A DNA stretch of 64,000 nucleotides from Alkalibacter mobilis (GTDB taxonomy: Bacteria > Bacillota > Clostridia > Eubacteriales > Alkalibacteraceae), in NCBI RefSeq assembly GCF_015594845.1, contig NZ_JADNRK010000007.1:1-64000 (forward strand), read 5' to 3'. Both the position numbers and the translations under genes were made by a program. Under the pieces are notes generated by a model. It saw only the letters and a program-made list of their open reading frames with translations, was not told the DNA's origin and made no database searches. Below are positions 7,915 to 17,405 of the stretch, in pieces. Positions within the stretch are counted from its first letter, which is position 1, and every line of letters starts with the position of its first letter.

Positions 7915-10488
7915 ATGATCGTAAATGAAAAAAAAATAAGATTTCCATTTATTTATGGCGTACTGCTGCTTGTAATGACCCTTTTTTTGTTCAGACTGGC
8001 ACAACTGCAAATTGTTGAGGGAGATTATTACAGTAAGGTAGCGGACAATAAAATGCTTCAAAAAATCAGTGAATCTGCACCAAGAGGAAACATCCTTACT
8101 GATGACGGTTACGTGGTGGCAAAAAACAGAATAGGTTATTCCGTGAACCTTACATATGCAAGCATGGATGAAGAAGTCAGGAACAACGTGTTTCTAACTT
8201 TATTTGACATTCTGGAAAGCAATGAAGAAAAATTTGCGGATGAATTTCCCATTGTAATTGAAGAAGGAAGGTTTGTTTTTACATACGAAATAGACGAAAA
8301 AAACTGGAAAATTGAAAATGATATACCGGTAGATGCAAATGCTCATGAAACATTGCAGGTTTTGAGAGAACGATATAACGTAAAAGCAGAGGTCAATGAC
8401 ACGGTTGCTCTGGAAGCAATCGAGAAAGTGCATCTGGATAAAAGTCTTCCAATAATAAATCAGGATGAAGATTTAATATTTAGATTTTCCTCTCAGGAAA
8501 AGTCGTGGAAAAAATCTTATGGCTTTAAGGAGGAAGAGTACGATTTTACTGCTGCTGAATCTTTTGAAAAACTCAGATCAAGTTTTGGGATCGATGAAAG
8601 TTATACCAATGAAGATGCTAGAAAAATCATGGTTTTCAGACAGATGCTAAAAAACCAGGGTTTTAGATCCTGGGAACCAGTGGAGATAACAAGAGACATA
8701 GATTTAAAGACGGTTCTCCAAATCGATGAGAACATACATAACTTGCCGGGAGTCAGTGTAACAGCAAAACCTATCAGGGATTATCCCTATGCCAATTTAG
8801 CTTCCCATGTGATCGGTTATATTGGTAAAGTGGGCGAAGCAGATGTTGAAAATGGGTATAAGTTAAATGATATGAAGGGAATATCGGGAATTGAGTATTC
8901 TTACGAAGAATATCTAAAGGGAGAAGACGGTATTAGCCTTGCCATAACAGATTATTTGGGACGGCCCCAGAATAGCGGCATAGAAGAATCCATCGATCCC
9001 ATACCGGGATCTGATGTCATTACGACAATAGACTACGATTTGCAGAAAACTGCTGAAGCAGCCTTGGTAGATCAAATAAAAGCCATCAGAGAAAACAACA
9101 GAGCACCCCAGGCCAGTTCTGGTGCCGTAGTCGCGATCGATGTGAAAACTGGCGGAGTTCTCGCTTTGGCGAGTTATCCGGACTACGACCCCAATCTTTT
9201 TGCAACCGGAATCAGTACCGAAGATTGGCAGAAACTGAATATAATGGTTGATGACCCACTCTATCCAAAGCCATTATATAATAATGCTACTTTGACGGCG
9301 CTTCAACCTGGATCGACGTTCAAGCCAATGATGGCCATAGCAGGTCTGGAAGAAGGTAAAATAACAACTACCAGCACGATTTATTGCAGGGGAGTGCACC
9401 CTATTTTCACACAATTCAGCTGTCTTTCCGTTCATGGAAGTGAAAATGTGGTCGAAGCTATAAGAGATTCCTGTAACGTGTACTTTTATGAGACGGGCTA
9501 TAGACTGGGTGTTGACAAAATAGAGTACTACGCCGCTTCTTTTGGATTGGGTAAGAAAACCGGTCTGGAAATAGCCGAATCATCAGGATACCTTGCTACT
9601 AAAGCCGACAAAAAACAAATATGGACGTATTCCACATCCGATTATATACGAAATACCATTGGTATAGAAGGAACTGCAACTATAATCAATAGTGAAGGGA
9701 ATGAGCAGCTGGTATACAAATCATATGCCATTGCCAAGGAACTATTTGAAGAAGTGGATGAGGAATATTCTTCTTACGGAGATGTTTATCGAAAATCAGC
9801 GGAAGTACTGGAAAAATATAATATTAAGGAAACGAAGTATTTACATAGGATCACCGAGTATTTGCTGGCGGGCAGATGGGTTGTTTCCGACACAATAAAT
9901 GCATCGATAGGCCAAGGTGGAAATTCTTTCACGCCTATTCAATTGGCAAATTACATCGCAACACTTGTGAATGGCGGAAACAGGATGGAAACGTATTTGG
10001 TAGACAGTGTGGTAGACAACAGCGGAGAAATTGTATATGAAAAGACTCCAAAGGTATTGGAAACCATAGAAATAAATGATAAAAATCTGGATGCTGTCAA
10101 ACAGGGTATGAAATTGGTAACTACAAATGGTACTGCCAGATCTGCATTTGCAGGATTTGATCATTCTGGAATAGGTGTTGGAGGCAAGACTGGAACCGCT
10201 CAGTATGGTTCAAAAACAGTTGACAATACTGCATGGTTTGTAGGGTTTGCTCCTTATGAAGAACCTGAGATAGCAATTGTTGTCTTGATCATACAGGGGA
10301 AAACAAGTTCGAATACGGTTCCGGTCGCCAGAAAGGTTCTGGATACATATTTCTATGACAACATGACCTATGAAGAAAGACTGGAAAAGGAAGCTTTGGA
10401 AAAACTTGAAGAAGATAACGAGCTTTCTGAAGAACAAATTGATGAACAAATAGATGAACAAATGGAGGGTGAGTCCCTTGTTGATTGA
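7915..10488 (+). CDS. mrdA: Penicillin-binding protein 2 (elongasome transpeptidase)
   Basis: An 857-residue class B PBP that cross-links peptidoglycan during rod elongation. One N-terminal membrane anchor (residues 9-31) is followed by a large pedestal domain with acidic insertions and the transpeptidase domain. Active-site motifs are STFK with Ser467, SCN at 519-521 and KTG at 758-760. At 857 residues it is longer than E. coli PBP2 (633) but like clostridial forms with an enlarged pedestal. The C-terminus is a glutamate/aspartate-rich tail with the repeated EEQIDEQIDEQ. The next gene starts inside this tail, overlapping by 11 bases. Fourth gene of the mre operon. Confidence 0.93.
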   Translation: MIVNEKKIRFPFIYGVLLLVMTLFLFRLAQLQIVEGDYYSKVADNKMLQKISESAPRGNILTDDGYVVAKNRIGYSVNLTYASMDEEVRNNVFLTLFDILESNEEKFADEFPIVIEEGRFVFTYEIDEKNWKIENDIPVDANAHETLQVLRERYNVKAEVNDTVALEAIEKVHLDKSLPIINQDEDLIFRFSSQEKSWKKSYGFKEEEYDFTAAESFEKLRSSFGIDESYTNEDARKIMVFRQMLKNQGFRSWEPVEITRDIDLKTVLQIDENIHNLPGVSVTAKPIRDYPYANLASHVIGYIGKVGEADVENGYKLNDMKGISGIEYSYEEYLKGEDGISLAITDYLGRPQNSGIEESIDPIPGSDVITTIDYDLQKTAEAALVDQIKAIRENNRAPQASSGAVVAIDVKTGGVLALASYPDYDPNLFATGISTEDWQKLNIMVDDPLYPKPLYNNATLTALQPGSTFKPMMAIAGLEEGKITTTSTIYCRGVHPIFTQFSCLSVHGSENVVEAIRDSCNVYFYETGYRLGVDKIEYYAASFGLGKKTGLEIAESSGYLATKADKKQIWTYSTSDYIRNTIGIEGTATIINSEGNEQLVYKSYAIAKELFEEVDEEYSSYGDVYRKSAEVLEKYNIKETKYLHRITEYLLAGRWVVSDTINASIGQGGNSFTPIQLANYIATLVNGGNRMETYLVDSVVDNSGEIVYEKTPKVLETIEINDKNLDAVKQGMKLVTTNGTARSAFAGFDHSGIGVGGKTGTAQYGSKTVDNTAWFVGFAPYEEPEIAIVVLIIQGKTSSNTVPVARKVLDTYFYDNMTYEERLEKEALEKLEEDNELSEEQIDEQIDEQMEGESLVD

Positions 10489-11641
10489 AAAATACATAGA
10501 GAAAAAAATCGAAAAAAAGGATATGGACTGGGTAAAAACAAGGGAAAGTTACGGAATAGCCGGCAGTGTCGTCGGAATATTATGCAACATAGTTCTATTT
10601 ATCGTGAAATTGACTTTAGGCCTCTTGTCCGGTAGCATATCACTTTTAGCGGACAGCGTGAACAATTTATCCGATGTAGGGACCAATATCGTTACACTGG
10701 TGGGTTTTAAAATGTCTGCAAAACCTGCAGACAGGGAACACCCTTTTGGTCACGGTAGAACAGAATACATTTCTTCTTTTTCAGTATCTTTCATTATTCT
10801 TCTGCTAGGATACGAATTGTTCAAGAGTTCTTTTGAAAGAATCCTTCATCCGGTAGATTTAAAAACAAATTTTATCAATATTTCTATAATTTCACTTACC
10901 GTGTTGGTGAAAATTTGGCTGTCGTTTTTTTACAAAAGGTTGTCTGTAAAAATCGATTCCCACGCTTTGGAAGCGGCGTCAGTTGACAGCAGAAATGATG
11001 TTTTGGCAACCGGAACAGTGTTGATTTCCTTTGCAGCATTTGGCTTGACAGGTTTGAACATTGATGGATATATAGGCTTGCTTGTAGCATGTTTCATAAT
11101 TTATAATGGATTCCAGTTTATCGGAGAATCCATGAATACTCTCATAGGGGTACAACCCGATGATGGTCTGATTGAAAAAATTTATGATTATATACAGAGT
11201 TATGATGGGGTGATCAGTCTTCATGACATAATAGTTCATGATTATGGTCCTGTCTCAAAAATGGTTAGTGCCCATGTGGAAATATCTGCCGACTACAGTC
11301 TTGTAGTGGCACATGAAATAGTGGATCAGATAGAAAGAAACATATACAACGATATGGGCATATCATTGGTGGTCCATATAGATCCTGTAGAGAAAGAGTG
11401 TGCTACCAGTGCCACAATCAAGGATGGATTGGAGAAATATCTTTTAGGATACGGCCAAGAAGTCGACATTCATGATTTTAGGATTTTGGAGGATGAAAAT
11501 GTAGTAATTTTTGATTTGGTGTTTCCTGAAAAATTCGAAGGAAGCATTGAAAATATGCGCACCAGTATCAATCTTTATCTGAAAAGTAAGTACGATTACG
11601 ATTTTCTTCTCAATATAAGAAAAGAAAAGCGGTATATTTAA
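10478..11641 (+). CDS. Cation diffusion facilitator family transporter
   Basis: A 387-residue CDF (cation efflux) transporter, exporting divalent metals such as Zn, Mn or Fe against protons. About six transmembrane helices occupy residues 25-225. Metal-site residues appear as LLADSVNNLSD in helix 2 and SHALEAASVDSRND in helix 5, with HPFGHGR between helices 2 and 3, and a cytoplasmic dimerisation domain follows. A second, extra domain fills the last 100 residues. The start is TTG 10478 (or 10481) after GGAGGGTGA at 10464-10472, overlapping the end of the PBP2 gene. An upstream ATG at 10454 lies before that ribosome site. Metal specificity is not evident. Confidence 0.88.
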   Translation: MLIEKYIEKKIEKKDMDWVKTRESYGIAGSVVGILCNIVLFIVKLTLGLLSGSISLLADSVNNLSDVGTNIVTLVGFKMSAKPADREHPFGHGRTEYISSFSVSFIILLLGYELFKSSFERILHPVDLKTNFINISIISLTVLVKIWLSFFYKRLSVKIDSHALEAASVDSRNDVLATGTVLISFAAFGLTGLNIDGYIGLLVACFIIYNGFQFIGESMNTLIGVQPDDGLIEKIYDYIQSYDGVISLHDIIVHDYGPVSKMVSAHVEISADYSLVVAHEIVDQIERNIYNDMGISLVVHIDPVEKECATSATIKDGLEKYLLGYGQEVDIHDFRILEDENVVIFDLVFPEKFEGSIENMRTSINLYLKSKYDYDFLLNIRKEKRYI

Positions 11642-11654
11642 TTATAAGTAAAAT

Positions 11655-11683
11655 TTGCATTGTGCAGGATTATGTGTTACACT
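11655..11683 (+). promoter_or_regulatory. Promoter of the initiator tRNA gene
   Basis: TTGCAT (11655-11660), 17 bases, TACACT (11678-11683), placing transcription start near 11690, a few bases before the mature tRNA 5' end at 11695. Confidence 0.5.
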
Positions 11684-11694
11684 TAATATATTAA

Positions 11695-11770
11695 CGCGGG
11701 GTGGAGCAGCTGGAAGCTCGTCGGGCTCATAACCCGGAGGTCGCAGGTTCGAATCCTGTCCCCGCAACCA
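11695..11770 (+). tRNA. Initiator tRNA-fMet (anticodon CAT)
   Basis: A 76-base cloverleaf with encoded CCA. The acceptor arms are CGCGGGG and CCCCGCA, whose first pair is a C1-A72 mismatch, the hallmark of bacterial initiator tRNA that blocks EF-Tu binding and allows formylation. The anticodon arm is CGGG-CTCATAA-CCCG with anticodon CAT at 11728-11730 and the run of three G-C pairs that directs the tRNA to the P site. The T arm reads GCAGGTTCGAATCCTGT. It stands alone, not in an rRNA or tRNA cluster. Confidence 0.97.
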
Positions 11771-11779
11771 AGATATTGC

Positions 11780-11806
11780 AACCTTCCTTTCAGGAAGGTT
11801 TTTTTA
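11780..11806 (+). terminator. Rho-independent terminator of the tRNA-fMet gene
   Basis: AACCTTCC (11780-11787), loop TTTCA, GGAAGGTT (11793-11800), then an uninterrupted T tract. Confidence 0.88.
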
Positions 11807-11832
11807 TTGTGTTTTTGTATATCAACTTTAAC

Positions 11833-11882
11833 TTGACATGAGATATCATGTGTCATAATATAAAACTGACCGACCGGTCAGT
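11833..11882 (+). promoter_or_regulatory. Promoter and TetR-type operator of the RND efflux operon
   Basis: A strong promoter, TTGACA (11833-11838), 17 bases, TAATAT (11856-11861), is followed at the expected transcription start by ACTGACC-GACC-GGTCAGT (11865-11882), a 7+7 inverted repeat with the GACCGACCGGTC core that is common in operators of TetR-type efflux regulators. The TetR gene is second in this operon (15600), so autoregulation is the natural reading. Confidence 0.7.
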
Positions 11883-11901
11883 CGAAATCAGGAGGGTAAA
11901 C

Positions 11902-14900
11902 ATGTTATCTAAATTCAGCGTTAAAAAACCATATACTGTATTTGTAGCAGTTGTATTAATATTATTGTTGGGAACCATATCTTTTATGAATCTGCAAACA
12001 GACCTTTTACCAAGCTTGGAATTGCCGTATGTCGTGGTTTTGACTCCTTACCCTGGAGCCAGTCCTGAAGAAGTTGAAACGATAGTTACACGGCCTTTGG
12101 AACAAGTACTGGCCACAACGACAAATATAAAAAATGTCAGTTCGGTATCCAACGAAAATTCATCCATGATTATTCTGGAATTCAACGGTGGAGCGAATAT
12201 GGATTCTGTAATGATAGAAGTCAACGGGAATCTCGACCTCATAAAGGGAAATTGGAGTGATGAGGTGGGTTCGCCGACAGTTGTCAAGATGAATCCGGAT
12301 ATGCTTCCAATTATGATAGCAGCAGTGGACGTGGAGGGCATGGATATTTCTGAAGTTTCCAGATTTACCAGTGACACACTTATTCCCGAACTTGAAAGCA
12401 TAGAGGGCGTTGCATCGGTAGAAGGAACAGGTTTGGTGGAGGAAAAAATCCAAGTAAAAATTCTTCAGGAAAACATAGATGAAATAAATAAAAGCCTGTT
12501 GAGCAATATAGACAGGGAATTATCCAGTGCGGAAGATGACATGATCAAGGCAAAGAAAGAAATGGAATCAGCATTGACAGCGTTGAATTCGGAATATGAA
12601 AAACAACTTTCTCAGTTGAATCAAGGACAAACTGCAATTAACGATGCGAAAAACGAGCTTGAAGAAGGCGAAAATGCCTTGATATCGGCAAAAGCTCAAT
12701 TAAGTACGCAAATAAGCCAGTCTCAACTTCTTTTAGATGGAGCGAACTTGGCGGAAATTGAAATATTGGAACAAATTTCTCAGTTGGAAGCGGTAGAATC
12801 TCCTACTGAGGAACAGCTTGGATCCTTGGAATTGTTGCGCAATACTCTTGAGGAGACTCAAACACGAAAAACAGAACTGGAAAACACTTTGCTGCAACTG
12901 AATCTGGGACTTGAAGAAATAGAAGGACAGTTGACAGCCTTGAACGCCGGAAAAGAGGAAATAGACGCTCAACAGGATCAGCTTACTCAAGGTAGAATTA
13001 CTATGAATGTTGAAATAAACGATGCCAAATCGCAATTGGAGGAAGGATTGAAGCAGATAGAATCGGGGCTCGAAGAATTGGAAGACTCCAAGGAAAAAGC
13101 CTTCGAAAGTTCGGATCTGGGTTCAATGATCACTGTAGACATGATTTCTGGTATTTTGACGGCGCAGAATTTCTCAATGCCTGCAGGATATGTATCCGGT
13201 GAGACAGGTGATTATCTTGTGAAAATCGGTGATGACATAACAGATGTGGAAGAAATGAAAAGCTTGCTGCTTTTTGACACTAAAACAGATGATATCGGTA
13301 AAATTTATTTGCAAGATGTGGCAAAAGTGGAATATGTGGACAATTCAGGAGAGCTATATGCCAAAGTCAACGGAAAAGATGCCGTCATCCTGACTTTTCA
13401 AAAGCAGAGCAATTACTCTACGGCAATTGTAGCATCTGCGATAAGAGACAGGATCAATGAGGTTGAAGAATCACGTGAAAACACAACGATAACACCTCTG
13501 ATGGATCAGGGAATATATATCGATATTGTAATTGATTCTGTTTTAAACAATCTTTTATACGGTAGTTTGCTGGCGATAATAGTTTTGCTTGTTTTTTTAA
13601 GGGATATAAAACCTACGATAATAGTTGCATTATCTATCCCGATAAGCTTGGTTTTTGCAATAGCCATGATGTACTTTACCGGGGTGACAATAAACATAAT
13701 ATCTTTAGGAGGACTGGCTTTGGGGGTCGGCATGCTTGTTGACAATTCAGTTGTAGTAATTGAAAATGTCTACAGGCTAAAAAACGAAGGGATGTCTTCA
13801 TTCAAGGCCTCGATTGAAGGAGCCAAACAGGTTTCCGGTGCCTTAACGGCCTCAACCCTGACAACAACAGCTGTATTTTTGCCAGTTGTATTCACTCAAG
13901 GGATTTCAAGGCAAATATTTACCGATATGGGACTGACAATTGGATATTCTTTGATTGCCAGTTTGATCATAGCCTTGACTTTGGTCCCGGTCATGTCTTC
14001 CGGTATTTTTAAAAATCTCCAGGAAAAAGATCATAAATTTTTCAAAAAATTTGTCGATGTATATGCAAAGACTTTAAAGGGAGCGTTGAAAAAGAAGGCT
14101 TTGGTTATAATTCTGGTATTGGGAATGTTGGGTGTTAGCGTATATGCAGCAGCTTCCATGGGAACTGCTTTCATACCGGAAATGGATGGAACAGAAATGT
14201 CTGTGACTTTAGAGATGGACAAGGATCTCACTTTTGAAGAACGATCTCAAATTTCTGATGAGGTAGTGGATAGGATCGCCGGCATCGAAGGGATTGAAAC
14301 AATTGGAGCTTTTTCTTCCGGAAGCGGAGGAATGATGGGAATGGGTGGATCGGCCAACAGCATGTCCTTATATATATTACTGGATGAAAATAAAACAAGA
14401 TCCAACAACCAGATTTCAGCTGATATAATGAAAAACACCGAGGATCTGAACGTTGAGATAAGCGTATCAACTTCAAATATGAATTTGGGCGCCATCGCAG
14501 GCAATGGCATGGAAGTAATAATAAAAGGCAGAGAAATTGACACTTTAAAAGAAATTTCTTTAGACATCGAGAAGCTTTTGGAAGAGACAGAGGGAATGAT
14601 CAGTGTTGAAACCGGATTTGAAGAAAATGCCATGGAAATCAGAGTGGCAGTCGATAAGGAAAATGCCATGGAAAAGGGCCTGACCGTAGCCCAGGTTTTT
14701 GCAGCCGTGAGCAAAAGTATATCAGAAGGACAGAGATCCACTTCTTTAAATATAGAGAACAAGGATTACCCGGTAATCGTAGTCGATGACAAAAGCGAGA
14801 CTATCACCAGAGAAAACATTGAGAACCTGGAGATACAAGTGGAAATAGACGGAGAGAAAGAGATCATTCTTTTGGGGGACATATCCATCATCGAGGAAAC

Positions 14901-15603
14901 TCAGGGGCTTTCGTCCATAAGCAGAGATGCTCAGGAAAGATACGTATCAGTTACCGGTGAAGTGGGTCCCGATCACAACATAGGCCTGGTGAGTAGAGAG
15001 TTTGAAGAAAAATTGAATGATTATGAAGTTCCTGAGGGTTACGATGTAAAAATTGCCGGAGAGACTGAAACCATAAATGAAACTTTGGGGGATTTGATTA
15101 AAATGATTTCCCTGGCAATAATTTTTGTGTATTTGATCATGGTGGCTCAGTTCCAATCCTTGCTTTCTCCACTTATTGTAATGTTTACCATACCTTTGGC
15201 ATTTACAGGAGGATTTCTGGCATTGTTTCTCACTGGTAGCGAGATCAGCGTCATATCCATGCTGGGATTTTTGGTCTTGAGTGGAGTGGTGGTTAATAAC
15301 GGTATAGTGTTTGTGGACTACACAAATCAGTTAATGGATAAGGGTTTTACCAGGACAGAGGCGTTGATTGAAACCGGAAAGGTAAGGATAAGACCCATAC
15401 TAATGACTGCTATCACAACAATACTGGGACTTTCCACATTGTCCATTGGAATGGGCATGGGAGCCGAAATGCTTCAACCACTGGCGATAACAGCTATCGG
15501 AGGATTGACTTATGCCACGTTACTTACTTTGTATGTAGTTCCTGTCATGTACGACATTTTCAACAAAAAAAGCAAGGTAAAGAATCAGGAGACTAAGATA
15601 TGA
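11902..15603 (+). CDS. RND-superfamily efflux transporter (AcrB/SwrC-like) with a coiled-coil insertion
   Basis: A 1233-residue proton-driven RND exporter. TM1 is at residues 12-31, followed by the porter domain (TPYPGASPEEVET, LEQVLATTTNIKNVSS), TM2-6 around 555-710 with the proton-relay motif GMLVDNSVVVIENVYR, a second porter repeat, and TM7-12 at the C-terminus (VVVNNGIVFVDYTNQ). Residues about 210-415 are a glutamate, leucine and glutamine-rich coiled coil inserted in the first porter domain and absent from classical AcrB. The start is ATG 11902 after CAGGAGGG. No separate membrane fusion protein gene is next to it. The gene overlaps the downstream TetR gene by four bases. Confidence 0.9.
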   Translation: MLSKFSVKKPYTVFVAVVLILLLGTISFMNLQTDLLPSLELPYVVVLTPYPGASPEEVETIVTRPLEQVLATTTNIKNVSSVSNENSSMIILEFNGGANMDSVMIEVNGNLDLIKGNWSDEVGSPTVVKMNPDMLPIMIAAVDVEGMDISEVSRFTSDTLIPELESIEGVASVEGTGLVEEKIQVKILQENIDEINKSLLSNIDRELSSAEDDMIKAKKEMESALTALNSEYEKQLSQLNQGQTAINDAKNELEEGENALISAKAQLSTQISQSQLLLDGANLAEIEILEQISQLEAVESPTEEQLGSLELLRNTLEETQTRKTELENTLLQLNLGLEEIEGQLTALNAGKEEIDAQQDQLTQGRITMNVEINDAKSQLEEGLKQIESGLEELEDSKEKAFESSDLGSMITVDMISGILTAQNFSMPAGYVSGETGDYLVKIGDDITDVEEMKSLLLFDTKTDDIGKIYLQDVAKVEYVDNSGELYAKVNGKDAVILTFQKQSNYSTAIVASAIRDRINEVEESRENTTITPLMDQGIYIDIVIDSVLNNLLYGSLLAIIVLLVFLRDIKPTIIVALSIPISLVFAIAMMYFTGVTINIISLGGLALGVGMLVDNSVVVIENVYRLKNEGMSSFKASIEGAKQVSGALTASTLTTTAVFLPVVFTQGISRQIFTDMGLTIGYSLIASLIIALTLVPVMSSGIFKNLQEKDHKFFKKFVDVYAKTLKGALKKKALVIILVLGMLGVSVYAAASMGTAFIPEMDGTEMSVTLEMDKDLTFEERSQISDEVVDRIAGIEGIETIGAFSSGSGGMMGMGGSANSMSLYILLDENKTRSNNQISADIMKNTEDLNVEISVSTSNMNLGAIAGNGMEVIIKGREIDTLKEISLDIEKLLEETEGMISVETGFEENAMEIRVAVDKENAMEKGLTVAQVFAAVSKSISEGQRSTSLNIENKDYPVIVVDDKSETITRENIENLEIQVEIDGEKEIILLGDISIIEETQGLSSISRDAQERYVSVTGEVGPDHNIGLVSREFEEKLNDYEVPEGYDVKIAGETETINETLGDLIKMISLAIIFVYLIMVAQFQSLLSPLIVMFTIPLAFTGGFLALFLTGSEISVISMLGFLVLSGVVVNNGIVFVDYTNQLMDKGFTRTEALIETGKVRIRPILMTAITTILGLSTLSIGMGMGAEMLQPLAITAIGGLTYATLLTLYVVPVMYDIFNKKSKVKNQETKI

Positions 15604-16238
15604 TATCAAAAACAAAAAATAGAGAGTATTCGGAAAAGGAAAAGGCAATTCTTGAAAGCACAGTCAAGATCTTGAGTCAGGGTACCAATCCATACAGCGT
15701 AAAGGTCAGCGAGATTGCGGAACTGGCCGGTGTCGGGAAGGGGACCGTCTATGAGTACTTCAAATCCAAGGAAGAAGTGCTATACAACAGCATCGTTTTT
15801 TGCATACACACAGAAATGAATTCGGTAAAAAGAAAGTTAATTGAAGCTGAGACGTTTGTAGACAGGCTCGAGATAGCCATGTCAAGTGTTTCGGAAAATC
15901 TTAAAAACAAGTTTTCAGCCTTTAATTTGATGTCCAATGGAAACTGGTTCAAGGAATTTTTTCCGAAAAATATTCACCATGAAGACAATTGTTTTACTGA
16001 ATTAAAAGCTGTGGAAGAAATAATCGATTTGATAGTAGAGGCGGGAGAAAGAGAAAAATACATGCTGAAAACAGACAGTGTTTTTTACAAGAGAATGGTG
16101 ATCAAGAATGCCTTGTTTTCTTACGGACACTACCTGCTCTTTGAAAGAAATTTTGATATAATGATCAAGAATGGCGATATAAAAAGCGACATATATAAAA
16201 TGGTTGTCAGGTCGTTGAAAGAAAGCGAGGATAGATAA
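15600..16238 (+). CDS. TetR-family regulator of the RND efflux operon
   Basis: A 212-residue TetR-type repressor. The DNA-binding helix-turn-helix lies at residues 14-60 (AILESTVKILSQG, VSEIAELAGVGKGTVYEYF). The ATG overlaps the stop of the RND gene as ATGA, so both are co-translated. It probably binds the GACCGACCGGTC palindrome over the operon promoter at 11865-11882 and is displaced by a transported compound. The ligand domain does not reveal the inducer. Confidence 0.88.
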   Translation: MISKTKNREYSEKEKAILESTVKILSQGTNPYSVKVSEIAELAGVGKGTVYEYFKSKEEVLYNSIVFCIHTEMNSVKRKLIEAETFVDRLEIAMSSVSENLKNKFSAFNLMSNGNWFKEFFPKNIHHEDNCFTELKAVEEIIDLIVEAGEREKYMLKTDSVFYKRMVIKNALFSYGHYLLFERNFDIMIKNGDIKSDIYKMVVRSLKESEDR

Positions 16239-16239
16239 C

Positions 16240-16758
16240 ATGTTGGAAAATTTTAAAAGATTCAGAAGTATAAGAAAATATAAAAATCTACCAGTCGATG
16301 ATGAACTACTTAACAAAGTGATGTCAGCTGCACTGATTTCTCCGTCTTCCAGAAGTAACAGGCCTTGGGAATTTATTGTGGTCAAGGACACTGAAAAATT
16401 GAAAGATCTGTCTTTGTCCAAAGCCAGCGGATCTGCATTTATAAAAGAAGCGCCTGTTGCCGTAGTGATCATCGCTGATCCTGCCAGATCCGATGTATGG
16501 GTAGAAGATTGTTCCATAGCAGCCTACAATATTCAAGTTTGTGCAAGAAGCTACGGCTTGGGGACTTGTTGGATCCAAACGAGACTGCGAAAGACCAAAG
16601 AAGGATCTTCATCTGAAGATAGGGTTAAGGACATTCTAGGCATACCTGAAAAATTTTCAGTAGAATGTATAATAACATTGGGGCATCCAGATGAAATAAA
16701 AATCCCATATACGGAAAAAGACATGGATTTTGATAAAATTCATTACGATGCATATTAA
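16240..16758 (+). CDS. Nitroreductase family protein
   Basis: A 172-residue FMN-dependent oxidoreductase of the nitroreductase fold. The N-terminal FMN-binding motif RFRSIRKYKNLPV (residues 6-18) and SPSSRSNRPWEFIVV (32-46) are typical, as is GLGTCWIQTRLR further on. At 172 residues it is a short, single-domain member. It starts one base after the TetR stop, so it belongs to the efflux operon, where it may modify a toxic nitro- or quinone compound. That role is inferred from position only. Confidence 0.88.
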   Translation: MLENFKRFRSIRKYKNLPVDDELLNKVMSAALISPSSRSNRPWEFIVVKDTEKLKDLSLSKASGSAFIKEAPVAVVIIADPARSDVWVEDCSIAAYNIQVCARSYGLGTCWIQTRLRKTKEGSSSEDRVKDILGIPEKFSVECIITLGHPDEIKIPYTEKDMDFDKIHYDAY

Positions 16759-16760
16759 AA

Positions 16761-16781
16761 AGGAGTGCCTGGGGCACTCCT
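16761..16781. terminator. Hairpin between convergent nitroreductase and P-loop genes
   Basis: AGGAGTGCC, loop TGG, GGCACTCCT. It starts three bases after the nitroreductase stop. A short T stretch (AATTTT) follows on the plus strand and TTTTTAAT on the minus strand, so it may end both transcripts. Confidence 0.65.
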
Positions 16782-16814
16782 AATTTTCAGACAAAAAAAG
16801 CATCCTGTATCCTA

Positions 16815-17228
16815 TCAGCATACTGCCGGTTTCATAAAGGCAGGTATTTCTGAATCTTCGGCGCAGACACTTAGTACAAATTCGAGATTATATTTATCTT
16901 CCAGTTTTCTTAATTCAGAAAACAATTCTTCAAGATCATTGATACTTTCAAGGCCTGTGATTCTCAGGACATTATCTATATACACGGTAGTTATATCATA
17001 ATTTTCTGCAATGAGCCCATTTAAAAAACCAAAGAAAACATCTTTGTTCGTAATGAAAAAATCTTCGACGTTAACGTATCGGATTTGATTGTCCAGCTTA
17101 ACACGATATTTTTCCCTGTCGTTGATAAAAACGATTTCACCTTCATGTGAAATATTGCTGTCGTTGGCATAATCGATCATTCTTTTAGTCTTTCCGCTTC
17201 CCTTTGGACCTGAGACGATTCTAACCAT
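16815..17228 (-). CDS. Small P-loop ATP-binding protein of unknown function
   Basis: A 137-residue protein with a Walker A motif, GPKGSGKT, at residues 7-14 and hydrophobic beta strands (EIVFINDR, TTVYIDNVLRI, NLEFVLSVCAE). It resembles a minimal P-loop NTPase and has no other domain I recognise. ATG 17228 is chosen because AAAGAGGTG lies about eight bases upstream; a GTG nine bases earlier overlaps that site. It is transcribed divergently from the V4R/phosphatase gene. Function is unknown. It could be a kinase-like or nucleotide-sensing protein. Confidence 0.7.
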   Translation of the reverse strand: MVRIVSGPKGSGKTKRMIDYANDSNISHEGEIVFINDREKYRVKLDNQIRYVNVEDFFITNKDVFFGFLNGLIAENYDITTVYIDNVLRITGLESINDLEELFSELRKLEDKYNLEFVLSVCAEDSEIPAFMKPAVC

Positions 17229-17362
17229 TTTAGACACCTCTTTCGCTTTTCTTTTATTATATAGCTAATTGTGCAGGAATTCAAACAAAGAATTCAATTA
17301 TATTGTATACATTGCCATCATTATAAAATCAAAAACAAATTTAAACATGGAAAAATAACATA

Positions 17363-17371
17363 TGTTATAAT
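17363..17371 (+). promoter_or_regulatory. Extended -10 promoter of the V4R/phosphatase gene
   Basis: TGT followed directly by TATAAT (17366-17371), 29 bases before the AGGAGGG ribosome site. No good -35 is seen, as is usual for extended -10 promoters. Confidence 0.4.
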
Positions 17372-17405
17372 ATAATATTTCTAAGACTTGTTAGGAGGGT
17401 TGAAC

